From NCBI GenBank assembly GCA_019359765.1, contig JAHHGU010000002.1, positions 62,001-126,000 of the forward strand: 64,000 nt of DNA. The letters are read 5' to 3'. Numbering within the stretch: position 1 is the first letter of the stretch; each line of letters starts with the position of its first letter. The DNA comes from Aphanothece sp. CMT-3BRIN-NPC111 (GTDB lineage Bacteria > Cyanobacteriota > Cyanobacteriia > Cyanobacteriales > JAHHGU01). Positions 7,745 through 16,583 of the stretch are shown here, in pieces. A model generated the notes under the pieces. The model was given only the letters and a program-made list of their open reading frames with translations. It had not been told where the DNA came from and did not search any database. The translations under genes and the position numbers were made by a program.

Positions 7745-10700
7745 TTAACGGGGGGCGACAGCCAAAGCACCAGCGGCAGCCGATGCCAGCCCCGAAACTA
7801 CCCCTGTACCCAACAGCCACCAAGAAGCACTTTCAGCAGCTTTGCGGGTTTCTTCTGCTTGCTTCTGAGCTTGCTCCTTGACTTCTTTTATGCGCCGTTG
7901 CGCTTCCTGCTGCAAGCGTTCTGCCCGTTGCAGCACATTGTTGCGCGTGCCTTCAATTTGGTCGATGAGCCGATTGGCGTCTGCTTCTGAGATATCTTCA
8001 CGAGAACTCATAAGCGCTACTAGGGTATCGCGGTTGAAATGACCCAGGCGATCGCGCAGGGCATCAAACCCAGCTTGCGGATCATCAAACAATTGACCTA
8101 TGTCTTTCTTGATGCCGTCATAGTTGAGTTCCGGTCGGTTCAGGGAGTTGAGGTAGTTGCGGATGCGCTCAAAAACACCGTCAACCACCGACTGAATGCG
8201 ACGCTGAACCGCCCGTACTTGTTCAACAAATTGGTCGCGGACCGATAGCACTTGATCCACAATCCGAGTTGCTTCCTCTTCAGGGATATCTTGCCGCTGG
8301 GACAAGAGGGCAATCAAAGTTTCTCGGTCAATCTTCGAGAGGCGATCGCTCAGACTTTCCATACCCACACGCCGATCGTTGAGCAACAACTGTAAGTCGC
8401 GCTTGATACCTTCCGGGTTGAGTTCGTCTTTGCCAGTGTTACGCAGGTAGTCTTCAAGCGTCGATTGAAAATCCTGTACCTTTGCTTGAGTCCGAGAGGC
8501 AAGACGTCGGGGTGCCCTGATCACAGCCTTGATTGTATTTTGCACCTGATCGATGACCTGATTGATTTGGTCTTCACTCAAGTCTTGCCGTTGACTCAAC
8601 AGCTTCACTAAAGTGTCTCGATCCATCCGAGACAGGCGATCGCGCAGAGCCGTAGCTCCCCCTTGAGGGTTATTCAGGAGTTGGGTTAAATCTCGCTTAA
8701 TACCCTCTGGGTTAAGTTGTTCTTTCCCGGTACTACGCAAGTACTCTGCTAGTGAGCTTGTGGCTTGGTCGTACTGCTCCTTGGCTTTAGTCACGACAGT
8801 TTGCGGAGTTTTCAGGACACTACTCCAGCTATTTTGCACCTGATCGAGAATCTGATTAACTTGTTCCTCACTCAGGTCTTGCCGCTGACTCAGCAACTTC
8901 ACCAGGGTATCGCGGTCAAAGCGAGACAACCGTGCCCTAATTGCCCACACACCTGCTTGAGGATCGTCGAGCAACTGGGTAATATCCCGCTTGATACCTT
9001 CGGGATTGAGTTCCTCCTTCCCAGTGTTGTGCAGGTATGACTCTAAATTGAGCCACAGCGTTTCCGCTTCAGCTTTTGCCTGTGTTGCCACATCCTGCGA
9101 TTGTGTGAGGATGCGATAAAGAGTGCCTCCCAAGTCATTAACGATTTGCTCCCTTTCCTCTTGGGTAAGGTCATTGCGTTGATTCAGGATTTGCACCAAC
9201 GTGTCCGGGTCAAACTGACCGAAGCGATCGCGCAGCGTTTCATAATCAGCATCCTGATCTTCCAAGATGTGTTTGAAATCACTCTCAATTTTTTCTGCTG
9301 TCAGTTCTTCCTTCTTAGTCAGAAGCAAATAAGCTTCCACCCGCATCCGCAAATCTTGCGCTTTTTCTTGCTGCTCAGCTACCCTGGCTGTGTACAAAAC
9401 TTCTAGCCGGATGCCTTCAAGCTGGTCGGCGATTTCATTGATTTTGTCTTGAGTAAACACACCCCGCTGTTGAAGCAGTTCGACAAAATTTTGCCGTGAA
9501 ATTTGCTCTAATTCCTCACGCACCCTACCGGGATCTGCTTGCGGGTCATAAAGAACATCTTTAAACTCCTGCGCGATTGTGGTTGGGTTCATCTTCCAGG
9601 AGTAGGCATTGAGCAGGTAGTTTTCTACATCTGCCCGAACAGTACTGAAGGGAACCTCTGGAACCTCTGGAGCCTCTTCGCCTGTTACCTGAGTGATCAC
9701 CTTCTCCCCTTGCTGCGTGACCTTATCTTTAGCCGTTCGCAGCTGGTCGAGGATTTTTTGCACGTCCAAGTCAGAGAGATCTGTCCGCCCCATCACCGTC
9801 GCCAGGATCGTGTTGAAGGCCGTCATCATGGCTTGATTCATCATGCTGGAGCCGCCTTGACCTTCACCTTGTCGATTTCCACCTGTTATCTGGTTGAGAC
9901 CAAACTGCACGGCTTTATCCATGAGGCTAGAGCTACCTTGGCTTTGACCTTGGCTTTGACCTTGTTGCTCTCCGCCCTTATTTGAGCCAACTGCTGAAAT
10001 CAGCTCGTCAAGTTTACCCGTGAGTTCCTGCCTCAGCTGATCCGGTTGAGCAGATTTGAGGAAGTTAACTAACTCTCCCATCCAATCTGGCTGCTGTTGC
10101 TGTACCGAACCAGCCGCTAGCTTCCAGACACTTTCGAGCTGGTCTACGATGCGGTTAACATCTTTTTTTGATAGATCGGTACGACTGCTAACTAAATCTA
10201 CTAATTGCTGGCGGTCAATATTAGCAAGGCCGCCAGTTGCCGCGATCTCTTTTACCTGCGGGTCATTCAAGATATTTTCAAATTCCCGCCGAATTCCCTG
10301 GATGTCTAGCTCTGGAGGGCGTAGGGATTGTATATAATCCTCCACCTTGTCCCGCAGACCGTCAGGGTCAAAACCAGCCGTAAGTTCACGGCGAATGGCA
10401 GAAGCAGCTGCCTCAGCGGTAGAAACTACCTGATTGCTTGCAGCCTTTGCGCCCAAGGCCGCCGTAGCGGTTCCCATAATAGCTTGAAAGCCTGAAGTCG
10501 CCGTATTGACCACTGAGCCAATTAAGGAACCGACTGTTGTGGAACTGACCCACACCAGCAGTGAGAAGTAAGTTCCCCAGATCACCAAGCCAATAATAGC
10601 TCCCAGACCTCGATCTGTAATTAGGCTGAGCTTCACCGCCAGAAAGCAAGCGACTAATAGAGCAATGGTCACTGTCACCAGCGTCCAAATCCCTACAGCC

Positions 10701-11008
10701 GTCCCAATTTTGCGAATCGTGCCACCAATGCTACCTGTGTCATCAGAATCTGAAGAATCTGAAGAATCAGAACTAGAATCGGATTTATGACCCAGGTAGG
10801 AAATACCAAAAGCAACCGATAAGTTAGTTAAAACAAGCTGGAAGGCAAATGCCAGAACCACTCCAGCAATTAATGCAACAAAAAATTTAGGTCCAGAAAA
10901 TACAAGCGCTGCTTTTTCTGGCGTGTCAACAGCCCCATCTCCTGGAACTTGTGCCAGCCACAATGGCAACCTGTCTAGTCCCAGGCTGCTTACACCACTC
11001 TGAAACAT
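7745..11008 (-). CDS. Large membrane protein with about seven 100-residue repeats, function unknown
   Basis: ATG 11008 is preferred over a TTG at 11032 because GAGGG lies seven bases before it, giving 1,087 residues. The N-terminus holds three long hydrophobic segments separated by an acidic Ser/Asp-rich loop (SDSSSDSSDSSDSDD). A long helical region with a Gln/Gly-rich linker follows, then at least seven tandem units. Each unit contains YLxxTGKxELNPEGIKRD, an LLxDPQAG step, RLSRxDRDTLVKLLSQRQDLS and an IxDQV helix. A basic coiled coil and one final C-terminal hydrophobic segment (about the last 25 residues) end the protein, so both ends are membrane-anchored. I do not recognise the family. 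An envelope-spanning or tethering role is a guess from topology. Confidence 0.85.
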   Translation of the reverse strand: MFQSGVSSLGLDRLPLWLAQVPGDGAVDTPEKAALVFSGPKFFVALIAGVVLAFAFQLVLTNLSVAFGISYLGHKSDSSSDSSDSSDSDDTGSIGGTIRKIGTAVGIWTLVTVTIALLVACFLAVKLSLITDRGLGAIIGLVIWGTYFSLLVWVSSTTVGSLIGSVVNTATSGFQAIMGTATAALGAKAASNQVVSTAEAAASAIRRELTAGFDPDGLRDKVEDYIQSLRPPELDIQGIRREFENILNDPQVKEIAATGGLANIDRQQLVDLVSSRTDLSKKDVNRIVDQLESVWKLAAGSVQQQQPDWMGELVNFLKSAQPDQLRQELTGKLDELISAVGSNKGGEQQGQSQGQSQGSSSLMDKAVQFGLNQITGGNRQGEGQGGSSMMNQAMMTAFNTILATVMGRTDLSDLDVQKILDQLRTAKDKVTQQGEKVITQVTGEEAPEVPEVPFSTVRADVENYLLNAYSWKMNPTTIAQEFKDVLYDPQADPGRVREELEQISRQNFVELLQQRGVFTQDKINEIADQLEGIRLEVLYTARVAEQQEKAQDLRMRVEAYLLLTKKEELTAEKIESDFKHILEDQDADYETLRDRFGQFDPDTLVQILNQRNDLTQEEREQIVNDLGGTLYRILTQSQDVATQAKAEAETLWLNLESYLHNTGKEELNPEGIKRDITQLLDDPQAGVWAIRARLSRFDRDTLVKLLSQRQDLSEEQVNQILDQVQNSWSSVLKTPQTVVTKAKEQYDQATSSLAEYLRSTGKEQLNPEGIKRDLTQLLNNPQGGATALRDRLSRMDRDTLVKLLSQRQDLSEDQINQVIDQVQNTIKAVIRAPRRLASRTQAKVQDFQSTLEDYLRNTGKDELNPEGIKRDLQLLLNDRRVGMESLSDRLSKIDRETLIALLSQRQDIPEEEATRIVDQVLSVRDQFVEQVRAVQRRIQSVVDGVFERIRNYLNSLNRPELNYDGIKKDIGQLFDDPQAGFDALRDRLGHFNRDTLVALMSSREDISEADANRLIDQIEGTRNNVLQRAERLQQEAQRRIKEVKEQAQKQAEETRKAAESASWWLLGTGVVSGLASAAAGALAVAPR

Positions 11009-11463
11009 GATAGTTCCCTCATCCAGTTTCAATTACGAGTACTCTAACGATTATTGGATATAAACGTTATATTGCTGTCAAGATAACAACCCGTAAGCCA
11101 GAATCGTTTGTTCGCAAGGCTCAATGCATCCCCCCAAGGTCTGAAATTTTCATCTGGCGCAGGATTGAGATGAGGGAAAAGAAAAGTTATGAGTTATGAG
11201 TTATGAGTTTTGAGTTTTGAGTTTTGAATTATAACCGTGGTCACAATTGCTTTTGACAATCGACATTACCCCCATACACGCATAGTAGAGACGCCCTGGT
11301 AGGGCGTCTCTAGTTTCTGAAGGATTGCTAAAAGCTAATCGCTTTCTCTCTCAGTGGTTAAGTGAAGAACCGACAACTGAAAACTGACTACTAATTAGTC
11401 CGATAAGTATTCCACCGGACTTGACAACTCAAAACTCAAAACTCAAAACTTTTAAAAAATGCC
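11009..11463. repeat. Repeat-rich intergenic region: heptad repeats flanking a MITE-like copy
   Basis: Tandem heptads (GAGTTAT three times, then GAGTTTT) occupy 11186-11229. The reverse complement of the same heptad (CTCAAAA, three copies) lies at 11428-11450, so the two blocks face each other. Between them is a forward copy of the TATAGCA family (about 11230-11342) with the hairpin TAGAGACGCCCT-GGT-AGGGCGTCTCTA (11286-11312). No gene is seen. Confidence 0.7.
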
Positions 11464-12159
11464 TTAGTCCTCAATATAATCCGGAATTCCCAACACCGAG
11501 CAGGGGAAATTAGAGCCGAGTTTTTGGACAATTGGATGATTGACGGAGTTACAACCTAGAAACAGTAGCGCCGCAGCTTCTAATTCAACAACTTTTTTAA
11601 GTTCCGTAGCCACGCAACCAAACCTGATATGGGCTTGAAAGGAATTTTGCCATTCCTCAGCTAGACAACGTGCTTGCCAGAATATATCATCTGCTTGCGC
11701 GAACGCATCTAGCGATGTATTTTGAGGGCGTAGCGCGATGGTCGTTCCCCCAACGTCCCGCAGGGAAGACCCGCCTTCGGCGATCGCATTAGACCTTGAT
11801 GGAGTGAGAACACTTGATGCGGATGCTTTCGCCAATTCGCCTGGGAGTTCCTCTATTAATGGACTGCTTGCCGCCACAGAGCTAAAACTATCTGGACACT
11901 GATCTCTTTGATTGTCCTCTATCACATAGACCACTTGAACTGTCACTTGCGCCTTGGTCGCTAAACGAGTTTGGTGGGCAATGCACAGGGTTAGATCCAG
12001 AGCCGTGTGACTTTTTGTGGAACTATTATAACCAACGATTAAGTTGACTGATTTGGTGTCTTGAGAGCTTTTAGAAAGAGGTTTCTTTGACTCTGACAGC
12101 AATATCATTTGCTCTATCAAGTCATCTCGACCCAGTGCGCTTTGAAGACGCATTAACAT
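11464..12159 (-). CDS. Universal-stress-protein (UspA)-like protein
   Basis: The family-like start is MLMRLQSALGRDDL at 12159 (231 residues). The frame is open to TTG 12270 or ATG 12264, so a longer form cannot be excluded. The protein has a Usp-type alpha/beta core (VNLIVGYNSSTKSHTALDLTLCIAHQ ... VTVQVVYVI), a poorly conserved Ser-rich insertion, and a C-terminal part with ALLFLGCNS and GSNFPCSVLGIP. The usual G-x2-G-x9-G(S/T) nucleotide motif is only partly kept, so ATP binding is uncertain. It is the last gene of the transporter unit but has its own c-di-AMP riboswitch 150-300 bases upstream, implying separate control by the same second messenger. Confidence 0.7.
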   Translation of the reverse strand: MLMRLQSALGRDDLIEQMILLSESKKPLSKSSQDTKSVNLIVGYNSSTKSHTALDLTLCIAHQTRLATKAQVTVQVVYVIEDNQRDQCPDSFSSVAASSPLIEELPGELAKASASSVLTPSRSNAIAEGGSSLRDVGGTTIALRPQNTSLDAFAQADDIFWQARCLAEEWQNSFQAHIRFGCVATELKKVVELEAAALLFLGCNSVNHPIVQKLGSNFPCSVLGIPDYIED

Positions 12160-12268
12160 TGGTTTGATATCCACAGTTTTAACCTCTCTTAAATGAGACG
12201 AATGACGAACGAGAGGTGGGTCAATAACGGAACGCCACTTTCTCAAGGCGAAAGCAAGTGACATCCGC

Positions 12269-12321
12269 AAGGAAACCCCAAAAACTACTGCTATAAAAGC
12301 TAAAGTTTTGGAGGGTTCCTT
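12269..12321 (-). promoter_or_regulatory. Possible expression-platform hairpin after the first c-di-AMP aptamer
   Basis: On the minus strand AAGGAACCCTCCAAAACT pairs imperfectly with AGTTTTTGGGGTTTCCTT over about 18 positions, across a 17-base loop. It begins at the 3' edge of the aptamer and ends at the first possible start codons of the UspA-like frame. No T-run follows, so a translational or processing role fits better than termination. Confidence 0.4.
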
Positions 12322-12460
12322 CCATTGCCTACGGAGTTAGCTGACGGGCTAAGACTGGAAGGTGTCTCTCTCCATAAGAGATTAGCCCCAAAATTTGGTT
12401 CCTCCGCTCCCAATCCCGCTTTAACGAATTTTCATCGTTAAGCTGGGGTGGATTAGGCTA
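12317..12460 (-). ncRNA. c-di-AMP riboswitch (ydaO/yuaA leader), copy 1
   Basis: Read on the minus strand, the segment carries the conserved blocks of this class in order: GCCTAATCC, AGCGGAGGAACC, GGGGCTAATC, then CCGTCAGCTAAC followed by CCGTAGGC. These match the Bacillus ydaO leader as I remember it (CTTAATC, AGCGGGGGACCC, GGGGTGAATCC, CCGTCAGCTAACCTCGTAAGC). The aptamer lies after the ABC ATPase gene and before the UspA-like gene. Most ydaO switches turn expression off when c-di-AMP binds; the direction here is not shown. Confidence 0.88.
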
Positions 12461-12489
12461 CCCACGTAACAACATAATTAAACTGTAAT

Positions 12490-13329
12490 CTACTCGTCTT
12501 GGGTGAAGTAGCGATCTAGGAAGTTCAAGGCGTGGTTACGCAGTTCAAAGTACTCTTTTGATTCCCGCAGTGCTTGACGATCGCGCGGATGCTCAAAAGG
12601 AACCTCTAGGATCTCTCCAATTGTAGCAGATGGGCCGTTGGTCATCAGTACAATTCGGTCAGACATATAAATGGCTTCATCGACATCATGGGTAATCATC
12701 ATCACTGCTTGCCGTTGTTTCTCCCAAATGTCCAGTACCTGTCGTTGCAACTTACCGCGAGTTAGAGCATCAAGTGCCCCAAATGGTTCATCCATCAGCA
12801 ACATTTTAGGACGAATTGCCAAAGCTCTAGCGATGCCTACACGCTGTTTCATGCCTCCAGAAATTTCATCGGGATATTTATCTGCTGCTGCTGTTAAGTT
12901 CACCATTGCCAGGTGTTCGTTAACAAGGCTAATTTTTTCGGCACGGGTGGCTTTTCTGAGTACCTCATCCACAGCCAGTCGAATATTCTCACGCACCGTT
13001 AGCCAAGGCAGTAGAGAGTAGTGTTGAAACACCATCATGCGTTCGGCACCGGGTTTACGAATTTCTCTTCCCTCTAGTCGCACTGAGCCGGATGTCGCTT
13101 TTTCCAAACCAGCGACAATTTTGAGCAGCGTTGATTTGCCACAACCAGAATGACCAATTACAGAGATATATTCATCTTCTCTTACAGTGAGATTGACCTT
13201 ATTGAGAACTACAAATTCACTGCCATCAGCAGCCTGGTAAGACTTGACTAAATTTTCAATTTCAAGAAAGCGCGTGTTCTGAACACCTAGATCGCGGACA
13301 TTGCTGGAAAACGAGGTAGATTGAGTCAT
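12490..13329 (-). CDS. ABC transporter ATPase, NrtD/CmpD/TauB family
   Basis: ATG 13329 (MTQSTSFSS) has GGAG six bases upstream and is preferred over the 45-residue N-terminal extension. The 279-residue protein has Walker A GHSGCGKST, the Q-loop VFQHYSLLPW, the signature ISGGMKQRVGIARAL, Walker B MLLMDEPFGALD and the H-loop MITHDVDEA. It is the cytoplasmic energising subunit for the NrtA-like binding protein and permease encoded just upstream on the same strand (139 bases to the binding-protein gene). In the family the substrates are nitrate, bicarbonate, cyanate, sulfonates or pyrimidine precursors, and the ATPase does not tell which. Confidence 0.92.
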   Translation of the reverse strand: MTQSTSFSSNVRDLGVQNTRFLEIENLVKSYQAADGSEFVVLNKVNLTVREDEYISVIGHSGCGKSTLLKIVAGLEKATSGSVRLEGREIRKPGAERMMVFQHYSLLPWLTVRENIRLAVDEVLRKATRAEKISLVNEHLAMVNLTAAADKYPDEISGGMKQRVGIARALAIRPKMLLMDEPFGALDALTRGKLQRQVLDIWEKQRQAVMMITHDVDEAIYMSDRIVLMTNGPSATIGEILEVPFEHPRDRQALRESKEYFELRNHALNFLDRYFTQDE

Positions 13330-13468
13330 AACAGGCTCCATAGTTAGAAAATTTTCGACAATTTTGAAAGTGCTAACAAGTAAATGACTGCTCTTAAAAG
13401 TAAACTTGAGCTGGATGTTCCCATGCTGTAGTCTAGGAGGCAGTTTAGGTTGCGATCGCGGCAACTAA

Positions 13469-14926
13469 TTAAGACATGAAAATGCGAGTAGGAGCATTTG
13501 CCCTGATTTCAAAGCTGTTGAGATAGCCGACTGGATCGCTGGGGTCAAAGCCTTTTTTGTCTATGAAGGCTTCTGGTGATTCTACTTTGTAATTTTCCTG
13601 TGGGCACTGGATGCCCATTTCGGCTGCAATCTCCCGGTATAGATCTGTTTTCCAGCCTTTTGCCGCTAGTTCATCCGCATTCTTTGGGAACTCTTTAATT
13701 TGTCCCCAGCGAGCTGCTTGAGTCATTAACCAAATGCTTCTGGATCTCCATAAAAAGGTAGAGTGTTCTCCTGGCTGTTTGGGAAGGTTGTCAGGAATAT
13801 CAAAGAAAATTGTGGTATCAGCGGCTTTTATAGTGCGCTCTTTGCCATCCCACCCGCCATAGTTGTAGTCGCCAACAATGGCAGGACGTGTAAATTTATC
13901 AACTGGGGCAGCTGGATTTTTGGGTTTTGCACCTGTAAATGAGCGATCTGTAATCAGTTTGGCAACTTCTTCGCGATTTTCAGGTTTGCTGCAATACTGG
14001 CAGGCTTCAATCATCGCCTTGACCAGAGAACGATAAGTTTTAGGGTAATTATTGATGAAAGATTCCATCACCCCCAGTAGTCGATCTGGGTGTCCCAGCC
14101 AAATTTCTTTGCCTTGAGCAAAGGTAAAGCCGACACCTTCGTTGCCAGTAATTGCTCGTGTGTTCCAGGGTTCTGCCACCATGTAGGCTTGCATTGCCCC
14201 AATGCGGACATTGGTTACCATCTGCGGGGGAGGAACAATGATGATGCGAAATTCCTTAAACGGATCTACACCCGCAGCGGCAGATAAGTAGCGGACAAAG
14301 TATTCGTAAATAGAAGAACTCAGCACCACTGCCCAAACTTTGTTTTCTGACGGCTGTTTGTCAAAGTAGTTTCTAAAATCGCGGCCAAAGGCTTCTAAAG
14401 CGCCTTCACCATAGCTTTGTTGATACTCGTACCAGGGGCGCAGCCCAAAGTCCCACATGGCTTTGTTCATCGTCATGGCATTGCCGTGGCTATGAATAGT
14501 CATGGCTGCACATAAGGGGGCGTGGCGTGCGCCTTCGGCTCCAATTCTGGCGTTGGTAACGGCACCGGATACCACAGGTGCAGCGTCTAAGCGTCCAAAA
14601 ATAATGCCGTCGCGGGAGGTTGCCCAGCTAGCTTCCCGGTTTAGTTTGACATTGAGGCCGTATTTGCGGAAAAAGCCTTTTTTCCAGGCGATCGCAAATG
14701 GCGCACAGTCGTTAACGGGAACATATCCCACAGTGATATTTGGTTTTTCTAATGTTTGGGCATCTACTAGAGGTTTGACAGTAGCGGCTTCTTCGGTGAG
14801 TCCTTTTGCAGAGCGATCGCCCGAAATTGCACAGGAAGAAAGCGCCATTCCCGCTGCTGTCGCTCCCATTCCCAAAAGAAAATCTCGTCGATGCCAGTGA
14901 TTTGAGGATGTATCACTCATATTCAA
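13469..14926 (-). CDS. ABC transporter substrate-binding protein, NrtA/CmpA-like, Tat lipoprotein
   Basis: The 485-residue protein starts with a twin-arginine signal (HRRDFLLGMGATAAG) ending in a lipobox-like LSSC, so it is probably a lipid-anchored periplasmic protein. The binding domain follows the NrtA pattern: GYVPVNDCAPFAIAWKKGFF, REASWATSRDGIIFGRLD, then HGNAMTMNKAMW. Size agrees with NrtA/CmpA (about 440-480). Residues expected to touch nitrate or bicarbonate cannot be judged by eye. The unit lacks the NrtC-type ATPase with a fused sensor, so nrt or cmp identity should not be assumed. c-di-AMP control upstream would fit an osmotic or inorganic-carbon link. Confidence 0.88.
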   Translation of the reverse strand: MNMSDTSSNHWHRRDFLLGMGATAAGMALSSCAISGDRSAKGLTEEAATVKPLVDAQTLEKPNITVGYVPVNDCAPFAIAWKKGFFRKYGLNVKLNREASWATSRDGIIFGRLDAAPVVSGAVTNARIGAEGARHAPLCAAMTIHSHGNAMTMNKAMWDFGLRPWYEYQQSYGEGALEAFGRDFRNYFDKQPSENKVWAVVLSSSIYEYFVRYLSAAAGVDPFKEFRIIIVPPPQMVTNVRIGAMQAYMVAEPWNTRAITGNEGVGFTFAQGKEIWLGHPDRLLGVMESFINNYPKTYRSLVKAMIEACQYCSKPENREEVAKLITDRSFTGAKPKNPAAPVDKFTRPAIVGDYNYGGWDGKERTIKAADTTIFFDIPDNLPKQPGEHSTFLWRSRSIWLMTQAARWGQIKEFPKNADELAAKGWKTDLYREIAAEMGIQCPQENYKVESPEAFIDKKGFDPSDPVGYLNSFEIRANAPTRIFMS

Positions 14927-15297
14927 TCTCGTCCAAACTGTTTGTTGCAGCTAAGTTGTGAGGAAGTTAGCCAAATTAATTTGCTCATAAACGTTATGAC
15001 CAAAAATAAAAGCAATTTCATACAAGTTGCAGTCAAAACTGTAATCTTCAGCAGAGGGCTGAGAAGCAGAAGAAAACAAATTTACGCTTATGAATGCAAC
15101 TTCAATCTTGTGGAGACAATAGACTTCTTGCTCTCAATCAGAGTTCTATTTTTTTAACGCAAAGGAAGCAGAGGTTTTCGCAAAGGGCGCAGAGGATAAA
15201 ATAGACTTATTGCAAGAGGTCTAATCCGAAATCGAATCACTGGCAGCAGCAGCCCCCTGCTAGTCGGCAAACGATCCTGTTTTTCAACAATGCCTAT
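14927..15297. other. Gap inside the transporter unit, repeat-like, no gene
   Basis: A 371-base spacer between the permease and binding-protein genes. It contains the cyanobacterial AACGCAAAGG...CGCAAAGGGCGCAGAGG repeat (about 15158-15195) and TTGCAAGAGGTCTAA. The one plus-strand reading frame has no recognisable product. The spacing weakens the case for a single uninterrupted mRNA. Confidence 0.5.
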
Positions 15298-16152
15298 TTA
15301 GCTCTCAGATCGGGATACTGGTCGGTGCGTCACCAATTCCTGAACTTTACCCACGGCAAAGTCAAGCAGCAGACCCGTTAAACCAATTACCAGCACTGCC
15401 AGGAAAACTGAACTCAGGTTTAAGCGGCTCCATTCATCCCACACAAAAAAGCCGATACCAACGCCGCCGGTGAGCATTTCCACGGCGACAATTACCAACC
15501 AGGCAATTCCCAAACTAATCCGCAAGCCAGTAAAAATATAGGGCAAACTGGCAGGCCAGATAATCTTGGTAATTCGTCTCCATCGGGGCATTTCTAGCAC
15601 TCGTGCCACATCTAGATAATCTTTGGAAATGCTAGAAACTCCAAGGGCGGTATTAATAATTGTCGGCCACAAAGAGGTAATGAAGATAACAAAAATCGCC
15701 GAGGGATCTGCCAAGTTAAAAATTGCTAGAGCAATAGGTAGCCAAGCCAGTGGCGATACAGGTTTGAAAATCTGAATGATGGGATTGAGGGCTAACATGG
15801 CTCCTCTGGACATCCCGATGAGAAATCCCAAGGGAATTGCCACGACAGCACCTAATAGAAAGCCTACCAATACCCGTCGCAAGCTTGCCAGCAGTAACCA
15901 ACCAATCCCTAAGTTACCGGGGCCGCGTTCGTAGAATGGGTTGAGGATGTAGTCCAGATTCGCAACCAGTGCTTCTGGTGGGGTGGGCATCAATTCGTGA
16001 TTGGCAAGGGCAACAATCCACCACAGGATAATTATCCCCAAAAAACCCATGGCAGGCAGTATGACGACATCCCGGACGACGATAGGTTTAGCACGTCTCC
16101 AGATTGTCTGAGAAGCAACCGCGATCGCAGACAAATTTAATTGAATAGCCAT
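15298..16152 (-). CDS. ABC transporter permease, NrtB/CmpB/TauC family
   Basis: The 284-residue inner-membrane protein has six predicted helices. The BPD_transp_1 coupling loop is seen at DYLDVARVLEMPRWRRITKIIWPASLPYIFTGL, split here by the usual EAA-type pattern. A helix with VVEMLTGGVGIGFFVWDEW is typical of NrtB-like permeases. It is the first gene of the minus-strand unit permease, binding protein, ATPase, UspA-like. The second c-di-AMP riboswitch lies about 90 bases upstream of its start, so that aptamer probably governs the whole transporter. Confidence 0.92.
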   Translation of the reverse strand: MAIQLNLSAIAVASQTIWRRAKPIVVRDVVILPAMGFLGIIILWWIVALANHELMPTPPEALVANLDYILNPFYERGPGNLGIGWLLLASLRRVLVGFLLGAVVAIPLGFLIGMSRGAMLALNPIIQIFKPVSPLAWLPIALAIFNLADPSAIFVIFITSLWPTIINTALGVSSISKDYLDVARVLEMPRWRRITKIIWPASLPYIFTGLRISLGIAWLVIVAVEMLTGGVGIGFFVWDEWSRLNLSSVFLAVLVIGLTGLLLDFAVGKVQELVTHRPVSRSES

Positions 16153-16242
16153 AGCGTCAAAAGCAGGTACAAGAAAGCAGAGCAGTACCAGCCAGGGACA
16201 CTGACGAGTTCAGAACATTATTGAAGAATGCTGACTCTTCAG

Positions 16243-16415
16243 TCCCCTCTCAATGCCGACGAAGTTAGCTGACGGGCTAGGGCTGAGAGATGCCCCTCTA
16301 TGCTCACCTCTTCACTAAGAAGAGATTTAGGCAAAGATACGCCCCAAACTTGGTTCCTCCGCTCCAGTTTCACGGATAACGCAAATGTTTCCCATGCTAA
16401 GAACTGGATTAGGCT
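16243..16415 (-). ncRNA. c-di-AMP riboswitch (ydaO/yuaA leader), copy 2
   Basis: On the minus strand the conserved blocks occur in order: GCCTAATCC, a variable stem, GGAGCGGAGGAACC, GGGGCGTATC, a variable stem, and CCCGTCAGCTAACTTCGTCGGC. They match copy 1 and the class consensus while the variable stems differ, which is the pattern expected of a conserved aptamer and not of a recent duplication. It ends about 90 bases before the permease gene. A short stem (TGAAGA...TCTTCA) follows, but no clear terminator. Confidence 0.88.
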
Positions 16416-16583
16416 GACTTACTCGAATTTGCAAAATTAATCTAGCATGGCTATAGGAAAATATCAAGCTTTATTGATGAAAAAGGTACGGCCAGAGTAA
16501 TTTTAATTGGTCAACCTATCGCTACTATCTGAGTTAATCTAAGTTTAGAGAGTATATTATTTGTTTAACTTCGCATCTTCACA

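Noticed and set aside
9539..9985. Plus-strand frames across the repeat membrane protein
   Set aside because: They are antisense shadows of a strongly supported long gene and have no domain pattern.
14942..15157. 71-residue plus-strand frame in the transporter spacer
   Set aside because: No family resemblance, and it ends near an intergenic repeat; treated as non-coding.
12490..16152. Naming the transporter nrtABD or cmpABD
   Set aside because: Family membership is clear but substrate residues cannot be checked, and c-di-AMP control argues against a routine nitrate system.
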